From: Dechloromonas sp. HYN0024
GTDB lineage: Bacteria > Pseudomonadota > Gammaproteobacteria > Burkholderiales > Rhodocyclaceae
DNA: 64,000 bases
Reading direction: 5' to 3'
Assembly (NCBI RefSeq): GCF_003441615.1
Contig: NZ_CP031842.1
Coordinates: 886,501 to 950,500, forward strand
A program made the position numbers and the translations under genes. Under the pieces are notes generated by a model. It saw only the letters and a list, made by a program, of their open reading frames with translations, searched no databases and had not been told where the DNA came from. How positions within the stretch are numbered: position 1 is the stretch's first letter; every line of letters starts with the position of its first letter. This document shows positions 1 to 8,610 of this stretch, in pieces.

Positions 1-1563
1 GAAATGGCGGGCCAGCTCAAAAGTTGCCCGCCCGGTGGCACAGCCGAGATCGAGAGCCTTGCCGGCCGGTCGTTGGCCCATGGCCTCGATGGCGAGTTCG
101 GTCAGGCGGAGCGGGAAATTGGCGACGCCGAAATATTCATCGCCGTAATGAAATTCGATGTATTCCGAGATCAGCCGGTCGCTTTCGTAGTGCGAGGCGG
201 GTTGGGTGATCGGCTGGTCGGCGACGACATAACGGAAGCCGGCATGCTGGAAGAAGTGGCGGCGGAAGGCGTAGCGTGAGACCGGTGCGGCTTCGTTGCC
301 GCAGGAAATCCACGATCCTCCCTTGATCAGGTTATGTCGCTGGTCAAAGGTCGGTGTCGTAAAGTCGTCGTAGATGGGATGAACTGCAAAGCCGGGGAAG
401 GGATAGATCGGCGTTTCCAGCCACTGCCAGACATTGCCGATGACGTCGAAAAGTGGGCCGTGGGCGTAGCGGTTGACCGGGCAACTGGAGGCGGCATAGC
501 CAAGGCCAATGTTGGCGGTCGACTCGCCGGGCAGATCATCGACGCCCGCAAAATGGCGCAGCGACTGCCACTCGTCTTCGCTCGGCAGGCGTACCGGTTG
601 GCCGGTGCTGCGGGCTTTCCAGCGGCAGAAGGCGGCCGCTTCGTGGTAATTGGTTTCGACCGGCCAGTTCCAGGGCATGGCAATCTCTTCGAGCATCAGG
701 CGCAGATGCCACTGCCCCGACTGCCTGACCCAGAAGGTCGGATACTCGGCCCGGGAGAATTTCTTCCAGGCAGCGCCTTCTTCCTGCCACAGCGATTCGT
801 CGGCATAGCCGCCAGCTTCGACAAAGGCCAGGAACTCCCGATTGGAGACGAGGCTTCGGCTGGCCTGAAAGGCCGCGGTCGATGTCTCGTGGCAACCGAA
901 TTCGTTGTCCCATCCGTAGATGGTCGGGGCACTCCGGTCGCGTCCAATACGCAGTTGGCAGGGTGGAATGCTGACCAGTTCGTTGTCCGGTGCCTCGCCT
1001 CGGTCGTCACAGGGGGGCCAGGCCGGGTGTGGCCGTACAAAGTTGAGGGCGTGTTGGCGAATCAGTACCGACGAGGTTTCGAGATGGATGCGCTCGTGCT
1101 CGATGCCCATCAGTATGATCCAGAACGGATCCTCCCAGCCGATGGGCAGGGTCAGGGGGCGGCTGCGAATGAGGTGGTCGACCACGGCTCGCACCTGTCG
1201 ACGATAGGCGCGTACGTCATCGACGCCCGGCCAGTCGTAACGGACATCGCTGAGGTCATCCCAGCTCATTTCGTCGACGCCGATGGCGAACATCGACTCG
1301 AAGCCAGGATTGACGCGTTCTTCGATCAGGCCGGCGAGGAGAAGTTTGTTAATGAAAAAGGTGGCGGTGTGCCCAAAGTAGAAAATCAGCGGATGGCGCA
1401 AGGCGATCGGCTTGATGTAATAGGCTTCGGGGCAGCTGAGGACTTCGAACAACTGTTCGTAGCGATCAAAGGTGGCGTGAAAGTAATCGAGGATCTCCCG
1501 CCGCTTCTGTTCGGTATCGGTGCCGGTCAGTAATGGGGTGGCCGGGAGGGGGGCTGGCTTCAT
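1..1563 (-). CDS. ovoA: OvoA-type 5-histidylcysteine sulfoxide synthase (partial, 3' end outside window)
   Basis: This reading frame stays open from an ATG at 1563 to the left window edge, giving 521 codons without a stop. An N-terminal DinB-like domain carries the iron-binding motif HX3HXE (HERIHLE, about residues 156-162). A formylglycine-generating-enzyme-like (sulfatase-modifying factor) domain follows at about 195-440, with GGSWISCGNEAAPVSRYAFR-like sequence near its end. The last visible residues, LDLGCATGRATFEL, are a SAM-binding motif that opens a C-terminal methyltransferase domain. This three-domain order is that of OvoA, which joins cysteine and histidine with oxygen in ovothiol biosynthesis; EgtB lacks the methyltransferase. 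OvoA proteins are about 700 residues, so roughly 180 residues lie outside the window. No partner gene is adjacent. Confidence 0.88.
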   Translation of the reverse strand, partial: MKPAPLPATPLLTGTDTEQKRREILDYFHATFDRYEQLFEVLSCPEAYYIKPIALRHPLIFYFGHTATFFINKLLLAGLIEERVNPGFESMFAIGVDEMSWDDLSDVRYDWPGVDDVRAYRRQVRAVVDHLIRSRPLTLPIGWEDPFWIILMGIEHERIHLETSSVLIRQHALNFVRPHPAWPPCDDRGEAPDNELVSIPPCQLRIGRDRSAPTIYGWDNEFGCHETSTAAFQASRSLVSNREFLAFVEAGGYADESLWQEEGAAWKKFSRAEYPTFWVRQSGQWHLRLMLEEIAMPWNWPVETNYHEAAAFCRWKARSTGQPVRLPSEDEWQSLRHFAGVDDLPGESTANIGLGYAASSCPVNRYAHGPLFDVIGNVWQWLETPIYPFPGFAVHPIYDDFTTPTFDQRHNLIKGGSWISCGNEAAPVSRYAFRRHFFQHAGFRYVVADQPITQPASHYESDRLISEYIEFHYGDEYFGVANFPLRLTELAIEAMGQRPAGKALDLGCATGRATFELARHF

Positions 1564-1633
1564 GCGGTTTGTGCTCTGGGATTGGGAATGGGTTTTTGCG
1601 AAATGATGGCAGCTTTACAGTGCGGCCAGATGG

Positions 1634-1651
1634 TTATCCGGGGATTATCCG
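1634..1651. promoter_or_regulatory. Tandem TTATCCG repeats upstream of ovoA
   Basis: The heptamer TTATCCG occurs at 1634-1640 and again at 1645-1651, 11 bp apart, which is one helical turn. They lie 70-90 bp upstream of the ovoA start, where a regulator could bind. No convincing -35/-10 pair was seen next to them, so this is only a candidate operator. Confidence 0.25.
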
Positions 1652-1680
1652 GTTTCTGCCAAGGATAGTGTAGCAGGGAC

Positions 1681-1707
1681 AAAAAAAACCCCGCCACATG
1701 GGCGGGG
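1681..1707 (-). terminator. Rho-independent terminator of the small-ORF pair
   Basis: A perfect 7-bp stem CCCCGCC/GGCGGGG with a 5-base loop is flanked by eight A residues on the plus strand, which read as a T run on the minus-strand transcript. It lies 50 bp downstream of the minus-strand small ORFs and about 120 bp upstream of ovoA, so it separates the two units. Confidence 0.85.
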
Positions 1708-1756
1708 TAACAGGGAGTTCTCGAATCGGGGGATTTCGAGAGGAGGGTAAACTGGT

Positions 1757-1936
1757 TCAGTCCTTTTGCCGCTTCTTCAGCCACAGGCGGGCGAGGGTAA
1801 TGGCTGCGCCGGCAGCGAGGGCGGTGGCGGCAGCCTTGAACGGCTCAGCCTGGCCTTCAGCAAGCCAGTCGAATCCGGTGATGCCGATGAAGACACCGAG
1901 TGATTCGCTGATCGGCAGGTTGTCGGCAAAGGCCAT
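1757..1936 (-). CDS. Small hydrophobic protein of unknown function (59 aa)
   Basis: A 59-codon frame begins with ATG at 1936 and ends with TGA at 1757. Its start overlaps the stop of the preceding small frame in a TAATG arrangement, and a strong terminator follows, which together argue that it is really expressed. The product has an acidic N-terminus, an Ala/Gly-rich hydrophobic stretch at about residues 35-50 (AAATALAAGAAITLA) and a basic tail ending LWLKKRQKD. This suggests a small membrane-associated peptide. I do not recognise the family. The frame is short, so chance cannot be excluded. Confidence 0.5.
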   Translation of the reverse strand: MAFADNLPISESLGVFIGITGFDWLAEGQAEPFKAAATALAAGAAITLARLWLKKRQKD

Positions 1937-2085
1937 TAATGATTCCCGCTGACCGGCATGTTGGCCAGTGCAGGTTGGGTGGCTGCCATGTCGAACAGAT
2001 ACTGGCGGGTGGCTTCGATAAATTGTTTGATGTTCATTTTGATCATTTCCTCGTTGTCCTCTTGGCGGGATTGCTTTTCTTCCAT
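1936..2085 (-). CDS. Small acidic/polar protein of unknown function (49 aa)
   Basis: A 49-codon frame runs from ATG at 2085 to TAA at 1936, which overlaps the ATG of the next small frame. An in-frame ATG at 2094 would add three residues, and an internal ATG at 2037 follows a GAGGA sequence, so the true start is uncertain. The N-terminus is charged (EEKQSRQEDNEEM), followed by a likely amphipathic helix (IKQFIEATRQYLFDMAA). The pair may encode two small interacting proteins, but that is inference from the translational coupling. I do not recognise the family. Confidence 0.42.
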   Translation of the reverse strand: MEEKQSRQEDNEEMIKMNIKQFIEATRQYLFDMAATQPALANMPVSGNH

Positions 2086-2191
2086 GCCTCGCATTGTAGG
2101 GACGACCGGGGTTGCCGTCTGTGGCGCAAGCGTGGCCGGGTAGTAACAGGTATTGATCTTGTGTGACGCTTTGTAACGGCGCCAGAAATCC

Positions 2192-3628
2192 CTATTGGTG
2201 GGCTTTCCAGGTCAGCGTAAAGCGGGCGCCGCCGAGTGGCGAGGCGTCCGCCGTGGCGGTGCCGCCATGCAGCTCAAGGACCCGGCGGGCAATGGCCAGG
2301 CCGAGGCCGTAGCCGCCGGTTGACCGGTCGCGTGACCGGTCGAGGCGGGTGAAGGCCGAGAAGATGTGTTCGCGCTCTTCAGGCGGAATGCCGATACCGT
2401 CGTCGTCTACGTGGATCAGCATGTTGTCGCCAACCAGTTCGGCGTTGACCGTGATTCGCTTGCTGGCGTACTTGAAGGCGTTGCGCAGCAGGTTGCGCAG
2501 GGCGTAGGGCATGGCTTTGCGGTCGAGGTCAATGCAGAGGTTTTCGGGCAGCCTGGCGGTGTCGACGTTGACCTCAAGCTGGCGACCGAGCAGACGGACC
2601 GCATCAACCTCGTCACTTAACCATTCGGCGGCTTTGACGCTGGAAAAGTGCGCTTGCGGGGCTTCGCGCTCGAAGCGGGCATAGGTCAGGCTGGTGTCGA
2701 TGAGTTGGTCGAGTTCGTCGAGATCGGCTTCCATCATTGCCCACAGGCGGTCACGCTCGTCGGGTTCAGTCGTTTCGGAGAGCATTTCGAGGGCGAAGCG
2801 CATGCGGGCGATCGGTGTGCGCAACTCATGGGAAATGCCACAGGACAGTTCGCGGTGGGTGGCCAGCAGTTGGCGGATGCGTTCCGCCATGCTGTTCATG
2901 GTGTCCGAGAGCGGGGCAAAAAGCTGGGTGCGGACGGGCGGCGAAATTGCCTCGAAATGGCCGTCGCCGAGATCGAGTGCAGTTTGACGAAGGCCTTCAA
3001 GGTCGCGCCAGACGGGGCGTATCCAGAACCACAGGGCGACTGCAAAAATAAGCCCGATCAGGCTCCAGGTCAGCAGGCGCAGACGTAGTTCGAGCGGCAG
3101 GCGGTCTTTCAGTTCCGGGTTGCGGTTCGAGGCCAGCGGGCCAACCACCAGCACCTGATTGGATGTGCCCAGGCGGTGGTACATGATGTCGCCATCGTGG
3201 TCGATGGCAATGTCGCCGGCATCAAGCTTGATGACCTGGCTGGGCGTGAGCGTCCGGTCGAGGGTGATGCGCTCGACAATATCGAGGTCGTACGAAAACT
3301 TTTCGTCGAGTTCCTTGACCCGCTTTTGCCAGTCGCGGCGCGGTTGCCGGAACAGTTCATCCTCGATCAGGGTAATCGTGCCGCGCATGAAACGACGGGC
3401 ATAGTCGTCAGTAATGCCGCGCTGGGCGGTCGAAATGACAAAGTCGGCGGTAAAGGCGATGGCGACGAAGGAGCCCATCGCCAGCAGGTAGAAATTGAAG
3501 AACAGCTTGGACAGGCTGTAGCGCCCGCCCCGCCAACGCGGCAGGGCAACCCGGATCAGTGAGCGGGCGAGGCCCTGGTTGTGTTCCTTCGGCCTGGCTT
3601 CGCCGCCAGGTGTTTCAGTTCCAGTCAT
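2192..3628 (-). CDS. RstB-like sensor histidine kinase
   Basis: The 478-residue product has a transmembrane helix at about 40-66, a periplasmic sensor region to about 183, a second helix at 186-203, a HAMP segment at 204-255, a dimerisation/phosphoacceptor motif GISHELRTP with His267, and an ATPase domain with N box (NAFKYASK, about 383), DDGIGIP and GYGLGLAIARR. The HAMP sequence RPVWRDLEGLRQ..LGDGHF resembles E. coli RstB. The ATG at 3628 overlaps the end of the response-regulator gene by 14 bp, so the two are co-transcribed and probably translationally coupled. A longer frame upstream lies inside the regulator gene and was not used. The signal it senses is not shown by the sequence. Confidence 0.9.
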   Translation of the reverse strand: MTGTETPGGEARPKEHNQGLARSLIRVALPRWRGGRYSLSKLFFNFYLLAMGSFVAIAFTADFVISTAQRGITDDYARRFMRGTITLIEDELFRQPRRDWQKRVKELDEKFSYDLDIVERITLDRTLTPSQVIKLDAGDIAIDHDGDIMYHRLGTSNQVLVVGPLASNRNPELKDRLPLELRLRLLTWSLIGLIFAVALWFWIRPVWRDLEGLRQTALDLGDGHFEAISPPVRTQLFAPLSDTMNSMAERIRQLLATHRELSCGISHELRTPIARMRFALEMLSETTEPDERDRLWAMMEADLDELDQLIDTSLTYARFEREAPQAHFSSVKAAEWLSDEVDAVRLLGRQLEVNVDTARLPENLCIDLDRKAMPYALRNLLRNAFKYASKRITVNAELVGDNMLIHVDDDGIGIPPEEREHIFSAFTRLDRSRDRSTGGYGLGLAIARRVLELHGGTATADASPLGGARFTLTWKAHQ

Positions 3629-4319
3629 GCTTGCTGAACAGGTAGCCCTTGCCACGCACCGTCTTGATCCGTGTCGGATTCTCGGGATCGTCGTTGAGCT
3701 TCTTGCGCAGGCGGGAAATACGCGCATCGATCGAGCGATCCAGGCCATCGAAGCCGATGCCACGCAGTTCCTGCAGCAGGTCGTCGCGTGACAGCACATT
3801 GCCGGCATGCGTGGCGAGCAACCAGAGGAGGTCGAACTCGGCCGTGGTCAGGTCGATGGTCTGGCCATTCAGCGAGGCCGTCCGCGTCGCCTGACTGATC
3901 CGGAACTGGCCGAACACCATGCTCTCCGATTCGCCGTTGCTGGCATCGGCGGCTGTCGGCAGCCGGCGCAGCAGGGCCTTGATTCGGGCGAGCAGGACGC
4001 GCGGCTGGACGGGTTTGGCGATGTAGTCGTCGGCCCCCATCTCGAGACCGAGAATCTGGTCGAAGTCCTCGTCCCGCGCCGTCAGCATGAGGATCACGCC
4101 GCGATACTGGGAACGCACGGCGCGGCAGACTTCGAAGCCGTCCTTGCCGGGCAGCATGACATCGAGAATGACCAGGTCGGGCTGTTCGGCCAGGATACGC
4201 GCCTCGGCAGTGTCACCGCGGGGTTCGATGCTGACTTGCAGATCGTTCTTGGTCAGGTATTCGGCCGTCAGTTCGGCCAGGCGTTCATCGTCTTCGACGA
4301 GCAGGATGCGTGTATTCAT
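3615..4319 (-). CDS. RstA-like OmpR-family response regulator
   Basis: The 234-residue protein has an N-terminal receiver domain with the acidic pocket (VEDDE, residues 8-12), phosphoacceptor Asp53 (LVILDVMLPGKDG) and Lys near 102 (YIAKP). A C-terminal OmpR/PhoB winged helix at about 135-232 includes DLTTAEFDLLWLLA and RSIDARISRLRKKL. It is the first gene of the unit with the kinase gene just downstream, which identifies its partner. Targets cannot be read from the sequence. Confidence 0.92.
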   Translation of the reverse strand: MNTRILLVEDDERLAELTAEYLTKNDLQVSIEPRGDTAEARILAEQPDLVILDVMLPGKDGFEVCRAVRSQYRGVILMLTARDEDFDQILGLEMGADDYIAKPVQPRVLLARIKALLRRLPTAADASNGESESMVFGQFRISQATRTASLNGQTIDLTTAEFDLLWLLATHAGNVLSRDDLLQELRGIGFDGLDRSIDARISRLRKKLNDDPENPTRIKTVRGKGYLFSKHDWN

Positions 4320-4444
4320 CCGCCAATCTTAACCACCTGCCGGGCGGCGGTCCACTTTCCTGCGGACAGGCCTCCGCGCAAATTTCAACAGTCGGGAGTG
4401 ATGGCATAGAATCCCGGCTCATCGTCTTTTGAGGAATGGTCTTG

Positions 4445-4936
4445 ATGAATTGGTCAAAAGTACCCCTGCGGGCCTGCTTCGCGACATTGAGCCTGGGCTG
4501 CCTGGGTCTCGTCGCTGTCGGCATGGAATTGCAGACCCTGTTGCGCCTGGCACCCTGTCCGCTCTGCATCTTTCAGCGACTGCTCTACATCGTGATCGGT
4601 CTGATCGGCCTGGCTGGCTTCATTTGGCCGGCTGGACGCATGCTGTGGGCGGTGCTCGCTGGTGGTCTCGGTCTGCTCGGCACGGGTGTTGCCGGCTACC
4701 AGACCTGGATGCAGGCTTTTCCGCATCTTGCGCCGGAGTGCAGTTTCACCAATCCGAATGCCATCGAACGACTGGTCGACTGGCTGGGCATGGCCTGGTC
4801 ATCGATGTTCCTGGCGACTGGCTTTTGCGCCAGTCGTGACTGGGAGTTGTTCGGCCTGTCGATGGCCAACTGGTCGGTGCTGATCTTTGCCGGTATCGTG
4901 GTCTATGCCGCACTGCTGTTCCGGCAAAAGCACTAG
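4445..4936 (+). CDS. dsbB: Disulfide bond formation protein B
   Basis: DsbB reoxidises the periplasmic thiol oxidase DsbA and passes electrons to quinone. The 163-residue product has four hydrophobic helices, the first periplasmic cysteine pair in CPLC (Cys38, Cys41) and later Cys99 and Cys128 for the second pair. The start at 4445 is preferred over the in-frame ATG at 4436 because GAGGA at 4431-4435 is nine bases before 4445 but only touches 4436. Length is close to the usual 165-180. No dsbA is nearby; the gene stands alone before a terminator. Confidence 0.9.
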   Translation: MNWSKVPLRACFATLSLGCLGLVAVGMELQTLLRLAPCPLCIFQRLLYIVIGLIGLAGFIWPAGRMLWAVLAGGLGLLGTGVAGYQTWMQAFPHLAPECSFTNPNAIERLVDWLGMAWSSMFLATGFCASRDWELFGLSMANWSVLIFAGIVVYAALLFRQKH

Positions 4937-4940
4937 CCGG

Positions 4941-4970
4941 AAAAAACAAAACCCGCCGAAAGGCGGGTTT
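4941..4970 (-). terminator. Terminator of the rpmB-rpmG unit
   Basis: The hairpin AAACCCGCC-GAAA-GGCGGGTTT at 4948-4970 is followed on the minus strand by TGTTTTTT, as expected for a rho-independent terminator of rpmG. It can also end plus-strand dsbB transcription, though the T run there is short. Confidence 0.85.
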
Positions 4971-4993
4971 GTCGAATGCCGGAGAAAGCTGAA

Positions 4994-5161
4994 TTACTTC
5001 AGCTTAACTTCCTTGTAAGCAACGTGCTTACGAGCCTTCGGGTCGTACTTCATGAACTCCAGTTTTTCAGGCGTCGTGCGCTTGTTCTTGGAGGTGGTAT
5101 AGAAGTGACCGGTGCCAGCTGTGGATTCCAGCTTGATTTTTTCGCGACCGCCTTTAGCCAT
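4994..5161 (-). CDS. rpmG: 50S ribosomal protein L33
   Basis: The 55-residue basic protein starts [18 protein letters not shown] and continues with the L33 core [18 protein letters not shown] and [15 protein letters not shown]. It lacks the paired zinc-binding cysteines, so it is the zinc-free form. It lies 18 bp downstream of rpmB, the common L28-L33 pairing, and is followed by a terminator. Confidence 0.96.
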   Translation of the reverse strand: MAKGGREKIKLESTAGTGHFYTTSKNKRTTPEKLEFMKYDPKARKHVAYKEVKLK

Positions 5162-5179
5162 TTTATTTTTCCTTCTTTA

Positions 5180-5413
5180 TCAGACTTCGCCGCGAGCGCG
5201 CAGGTCAGCCAGGACGGCGTCGATGCCGTTCTTGTCGATCAGGCGCAGACCGGCGTTGGAAACACGCAGGCGCAGGAAGCGGTTTTCAGATTCGACCCAG
5301 AAACGACGGTACTGCAAGTTCGGCAGGAAGCGGCGTTTGGTTCTATTGTTGGCATGGGAAACCTTGTTCCCAACCATCGGGCCTTTACCCGTTACTTGGC
5401 AGACTCGCGCCAT
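5180..5413 (-). CDS. rpmB: 50S ribosomal protein L28
   Basis: The 77-residue product begins [20 protein letters not shown], the L28 signature, and continues with [13 protein letters not shown] and [16 protein letters not shown]. The start at 5413 is chosen because it matches the family N-terminus; the longer upstream frame has no family similarity. The gene is first in the rpmB-rpmG unit, with a promoter-like sequence 40 bp upstream. Confidence 0.96.
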   Translation of the reverse strand: MARVCQVTGKGPMVGNKVSHANNRTKRRFLPNLQYRRFWVESENRFLRLRVSNAGLRLIDKNGIDAVLADLRARGEV

Positions 5414-5449
5414 GATGGTGCTCCAGAATTCGCTAGAAGAGAGCCCGCA

Positions 5450-5480
5450 AGTATAACCAAAAGTCCTTATTTGTTTCAAG
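5450..5480 (-). promoter_or_regulatory. Candidate sigma-70 promoter of rpmB-rpmG
   Basis: On the minus strand TTGAAA (5475-5480) and TATACT (5450-5455) match -35 and -10 elements. The spacer is 19 bp, slightly longer than ideal. The -10 lies 37 bp upstream of the rpmB start. Confidence 0.45.
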
Positions 5481-5494
5481 AGGTTTGTTGAACT

Positions 5495-6175
5495 TTATAG
5501 TAAACCGCGTTCAGCGAAAGAAAGTGGCGGGGAATTTCCGGCCACGATGAAGTGGTCCAGTACCCTCACATCGACCAGACTAAGGGCCTCCTTCAGTGAT
5601 CGGGTAAGCATTTCGTCGGCCCGTGAGGGTTCGGCAATGCCTGATGGGTGGTTGTGCGCCAGGATGACGGCGGCAGCGTTGTGGGCGAGGGCGGCCTTGA
5701 CCACTTCACGCGGGTAGACCGAAGTCTGGTTCAGCGTGCCGACGAACAGTTCGTCGTCCTTCAGTAGACGATTCTGGGCATCCAGCCACAGCGCCATGAA
5801 TACTTCGTTGCCCCGCCTGGCCAGTTTGAGGCGTAGCCAGTCGCGGACCTTGCCGGGTGAAGTGAAGCTGTCGCGGCTGCTCATGTCTTGCAGCAGCGCC
5901 CGGCGGGCCAGCTCAAAACTGGCTTTAAGCTGCGCCGCCTTGGCCAGGCCGATGCCGGAAACGCTGGCCAGTTCATCAAGCGAAGCTTCGGCCAGGATGC
6001 CGAGCTGGCTATCGAAGCGCTTCAGGAGATCGCGCGCCAGATCGACGGCGCTTTTGCCGCGCACGCCAACCCGCAAGTAGATGGCCAGCAGTTCGGCATC
6101 AGACAGGGCGGCGGGGCCGTGCGCCAGCAATCGCTCGCGCGGACGCTCGCCTTCGGGCCTGTCAGTAATCGCCAT
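5495..6175 (-). CDS. radC: RadC-family JAB1/MPN-domain protein
   Basis: The 226-residue protein has an N-terminal helix-hairpin-helix region ([18 protein letters not shown], about 65-85) and a C-terminal JAMM metallo-domain with HNHPSG followed by the conserved Asp ([11 protein letters not shown]). Length is typical of RadC/YicR. Despite the name, a DNA-repair role for the family is not well supported. It is transcribed divergently from coaBC, a common arrangement in proteobacteria. Confidence 0.92.
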   Translation of the reverse strand: MAITDRPEGERPRERLLAHGPAALSDAELLAIYLRVGVRGKSAVDLARDLLKRFDSQLGILAEASLDELASVSGIGLAKAAQLKASFELARRALLQDMSSRDSFTSPGKVRDWLRLKLARRGNEVFMALWLDAQNRLLKDDELFVGTLNQTSVYPREVVKAALAHNAAAVILAHNHPSGIAEPSRADEMLTRSLKEALSLVDVRVLDHFIVAGNSPPLSFAERGLL

Positions 6176-6216
6176 ATTCTTTTCCGTTAGAATGAGCCAA
6201 GTCCAATTCTAATGGT

Positions 6217-7413
6217 ATGACAATGGAATTACAGGGAAAACGCATCGTTCTTGGCGTGACTGGCGGTATTGCCGCCTATAAGGCAGCCGAACTGGTCCGC
6301 CTGCTCGGCAAGCAGGGCGCCGAGGTGCAAGTGGCGATGACCGAGGGGGCGACCCATTTCGTCACGGCGACCACCTTTCAGGCGCTGTCCGGGCAGCCGG
6401 TCTATCTTGATCAGTGGGATAGCCGGATGCCCAACGCGATGGCTCATATAGACCTGTCGCGTCAGGCCGATCTCATCGTTGTGGCGCCAGCTTCGGCCGA
6501 CTTTCTGGCGCGCATCGCCCATGGAATGGCCGACGACCTGCTGGCGACCATGGTGCTGGCGCGCGATTGCCCCTTGCTGGTGGCGCCGGCGATGAATCGC
6601 CAGATGTGGGAAAACCCCGCGACGCAACGCAACGTTTCGCAATTGGATGCGGACGGGGTACGGATTCTTGGTCCGGCCAGTGGCGAGCAGGCCTGTGGCG
6701 AGATCGGTGCCGGTCGCATGCTGGAACCGGAGGAAATTCTCGAAGAGGTCATTTCCTTCTTCGCACCCAAGGTGCTGGCCGGCCGCAAGGTGCTGATCAC
6801 TGCGGGGCCAACCTTCGAAGCCATCGATCCGGTGCGCGGCATAACCAATCTGTCTTCCGGGCGAATGGGTTACGCCGTGGCCCGCGCGGCAAGGCAGGCC
6901 GGGGCTGAGGTGACGCTGGTGTCGGGGCCGGTCGGCTTGGCAGCGCCACAGGGTGTCGAGCGCATCAATGTGCACAGCGCCCTAGATATGCACGAGGCGG
7001 TGATGTCGCGGGCCGCCATCAGCGATGTATTCATCGGTGTGGCAGCGGTAGCCGATTACCGCGTCGCCAATGCGGCTGAACACAAGCTCAAAAAGGACAC
7101 GGGGGGGATTCCGCCGATCGAGCTGATCGAGAATCCGGACATCCTGGCCGAGGTCGCGGCGCTGGCCAATGCCCCGTTCTGCGTCGGTTTTGCCGCCGAG
7201 AGCCGCAATCTGGAGGAGTACGCCCAGACCAAGCGGCGCAAGAAGAATATACCGCTGATTGCCGGCAATCTGATTCAGGACGGTTTTGGCGGTGACGATA
7301 ACCGGCTGGTGCTGTTCGACGATGCCGGGGTCCATCCGCTGACGCCGGCGGCAAAATCTGTTTTGGCCCGGCAGTTGATAGAACACATTGCAACTTTGAC
7401 GAGGAAAGACTGA
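6217..7413 (+). CDS. coaBC: Bifunctional phosphopantothenoylcysteine decarboxylase / phosphopantothenate-cysteine ligase
   Basis: This enzyme carries out two consecutive steps of coenzyme A synthesis. The N-terminal flavoprotein half shows [10 protein letters not shown], the His in [18 protein letters not shown] and the [10 protein letters not shown] loop with its catalytic Cys. The C-terminal ligase half starts near residue 190 with [18 protein letters not shown] and includes SSGRMG and the basic HKLKKD segment. The 398 residues match the usual length. The start could be 6217 or the ATG at 6223; no strong ribosome-binding site decides. Its stop overlaps dut by one base. Confidence 0.96.
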   Translation: MTMELQGKRIVLGVTGGIAAYKAAELVRLLGKQGAEVQVAMTEGATHFVTATTFQALSGQPVYLDQWDSRMPNAMAHIDLSRQADLIVVAPASADFLARIAHGMADDLLATMVLARDCPLLVAPAMNRQMWENPATQRNVSQLDADGVRILGPASGEQACGEIGAGRMLEPEEILEEVISFFAPKVLAGRKVLITAGPTFEAIDPVRGITNLSSGRMGYAVARAARQAGAEVTLVSGPVGLAAPQGVERINVHSALDMHEAVMSRAAISDVFIGVAAVADYRVANAAEHKLKKDTGGIPPIELIENPDILAEVAALANAPFCVGFAAESRNLEEYAQTKRRKKNIPLIAGNLIQDGFGGDDNRLVLFDDAGVHPLTPAAKSVLARQLIEHIATLTRKD

Positions 7414-7862
7414 TGCATCGAATTGACGTAAAAATTCTCGACAACCGCCTGCGCGACAGCCCGCCGGAATACGCCACGCCCGGTTCGGCCGGGCTCGATT
7501 TGCGTGCCTGCATCGAAACGCCGCTGCATGTCGCACCGGGCCAGACGACGCTGGTGCCGACCGGCATGGCTATCCATCTCGCCGATCCGGGTCTGGCCGC
7601 GATGATCCTGCCGCGCTCCGGTCTCGGCCACAAACACGGTATCGTGCTTGGCAATCTGGTCGGGCTGATTGATAGCGACTATCAAGGCGAATTGATGGTC
7701 TCGGTGTGGAATCGCGGTCATGCTGCTTTTACCCTGAATCCGCTCGACCGTATCGCGCAACTTGTTGTCGTGCCGGTGTTGCAAGTCGGCTTCAACATCG
7801 TCGATGACTTCGATGCCAGCCATCGTGGTGAAGGCGGTTTTGGCAGTACCGGTCACGCCTGA
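7413..7862 (+). CDS. dut: Deoxyuridine 5'-triphosphate nucleotidohydrolase
   Basis: dUTPase hydrolyses dUTP to dUMP and keeps uracil out of DNA. All five family motifs are visible in 149 residues: [39 protein letters not shown] and the C-terminal [10 protein letters not shown]. Its ATG overlaps the coaBC stop (TGATG), so the two are coupled, which is the usual coaBC-dut order. Confidence 0.96.
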   Translation: MHRIDVKILDNRLRDSPPEYATPGSAGLDLRACIETPLHVAPGQTTLVPTGMAIHLADPGLAAMILPRSGLGHKHGIVLGNLVGLIDSDYQGELMVSVWNRGHAAFTLNPLDRIAQLVVVPVLQVGFNIVDDFDASHRGEGGFGSTGHA

Positions 7863-7928
7863 GCCTTGAAAGCGCTGTGTAAGAAAATTACGATTTAATT
7901 ATTTACTTTGAGCCGGGAGGGTTGGGAA

Positions 7929-8543
7929 ATGAGGAGCATCGGAATGCAACTGGCTGGGGTCATGTTGGCGGCCACCTTCGCTCTGCCCATCGGGGCTGCC
8001 GAAGCGGTCGATCTGGCCCGTGCCGAAGAGATTGTTTCCGGCCGCTGCTTTCTCTGTCATGGCATGGAAGGTGAATCGGCGAGCCCGGTTTTTCCGCGTC
8101 TGGCCGGGCAGCATGCGGACTACATTGCCAAGCAACTGGGTGATTTCAAGTCCGGCAAGCGTAACAGCGACACCATGAAGCCGCAGGCGGAAGAGCTGAC
8201 GCCGGCCGAAATGAAGGCGCTTGGCGCGTTCTTCCAGGCCAAGGTGGTTGGTGCTCGTCCGGCCAAGGATCCCGAGTTGCTCGCCGTCGGCAAGTTTGTC
8301 TTCATGCGCGGCAACCAGTTCTCCGGCCTGCCTGCCTGTTCCACCTGCCATGGAGCCAAGGGACTGGGGACTCCCCAGTTGCCGCGTCTGGCCGGGCAGC
8401 ATCCACGCTATATCGAGGATCAGATCAAGCAGTTCAACAAGCGCGAGCGGACTAATGACAATGCCATCATGCATACCATTGCCTCCAAACTGTCCGAGCT
8501 GGAAACCCATGCTGTGGCGGAGTTCATCGCAACGCTCGATTGA
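7929..8543 (+). CDS. Diheme cytochrome c4-type protein
   Basis: The 204-residue product has a signal peptide (about 1-25) and two class I cytochrome domains with heme motifs CFLCH (40-44) and CSTCH (137-141); each domain repeats the segment RLAGQH. This duplicated layout is cytochrome c4, a periplasmic carrier that usually feeds terminal oxidases. The ATG at 7929 is preferred over an upstream TTG because GGGAGG sits 8 bases before it. It lies next to the sulfide and thiosulfate oxidation genes and may accept their electrons, which is inference. A terminator follows. Confidence 0.88.
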   Translation: MRSIGMQLAGVMLAATFALPIGAAEAVDLARAEEIVSGRCFLCHGMEGESASPVFPRLAGQHADYIAKQLGDFKSGKRNSDTMKPQAEELTPAEMKALGAFFQAKVVGARPAKDPELLAVGKFVFMRGNQFSGLPACSTCHGAKGLGTPQLPRLAGQHPRYIEDQIKQFNKRERTNDNAIMHTIASKLSELETHAVAEFIATLD

Positions 8544-8567
8544 TCAGAGATTGGCTGCACCATGAAC

Positions 8568-8596
8568 AAAGGCCGCTAATGCGGCCTTTGTTTATT
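8568..8596 (+). terminator. Terminator of the cytochrome c4 gene
   Basis: A perfect 9-bp stem AAAGGCCGC/GCGGCCTTT with loop TAAT is followed by a T-rich tract. It lies 25 bp after the cytochrome stop and may also end the converging fccAB transcript. Confidence 0.85.
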
Positions 8597-8610
8597 TGCG
8601 CGAAGAAAAA

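Noticed and set aside
334..1533. Long plus-strand frame (399 codons) opposite ovoA
   Set aside because: It is the mirror of a real coding strand in GC-rich DNA; the minus strand has clear OvoA motifs and the plus product has no family pattern.
2192..3808. Longer start for the RstB-like kinase
   Set aside because: The extra 60 codons lie within the response-regulator gene in another frame and are Cys/Arg-rich, unlike a kinase N-terminus.
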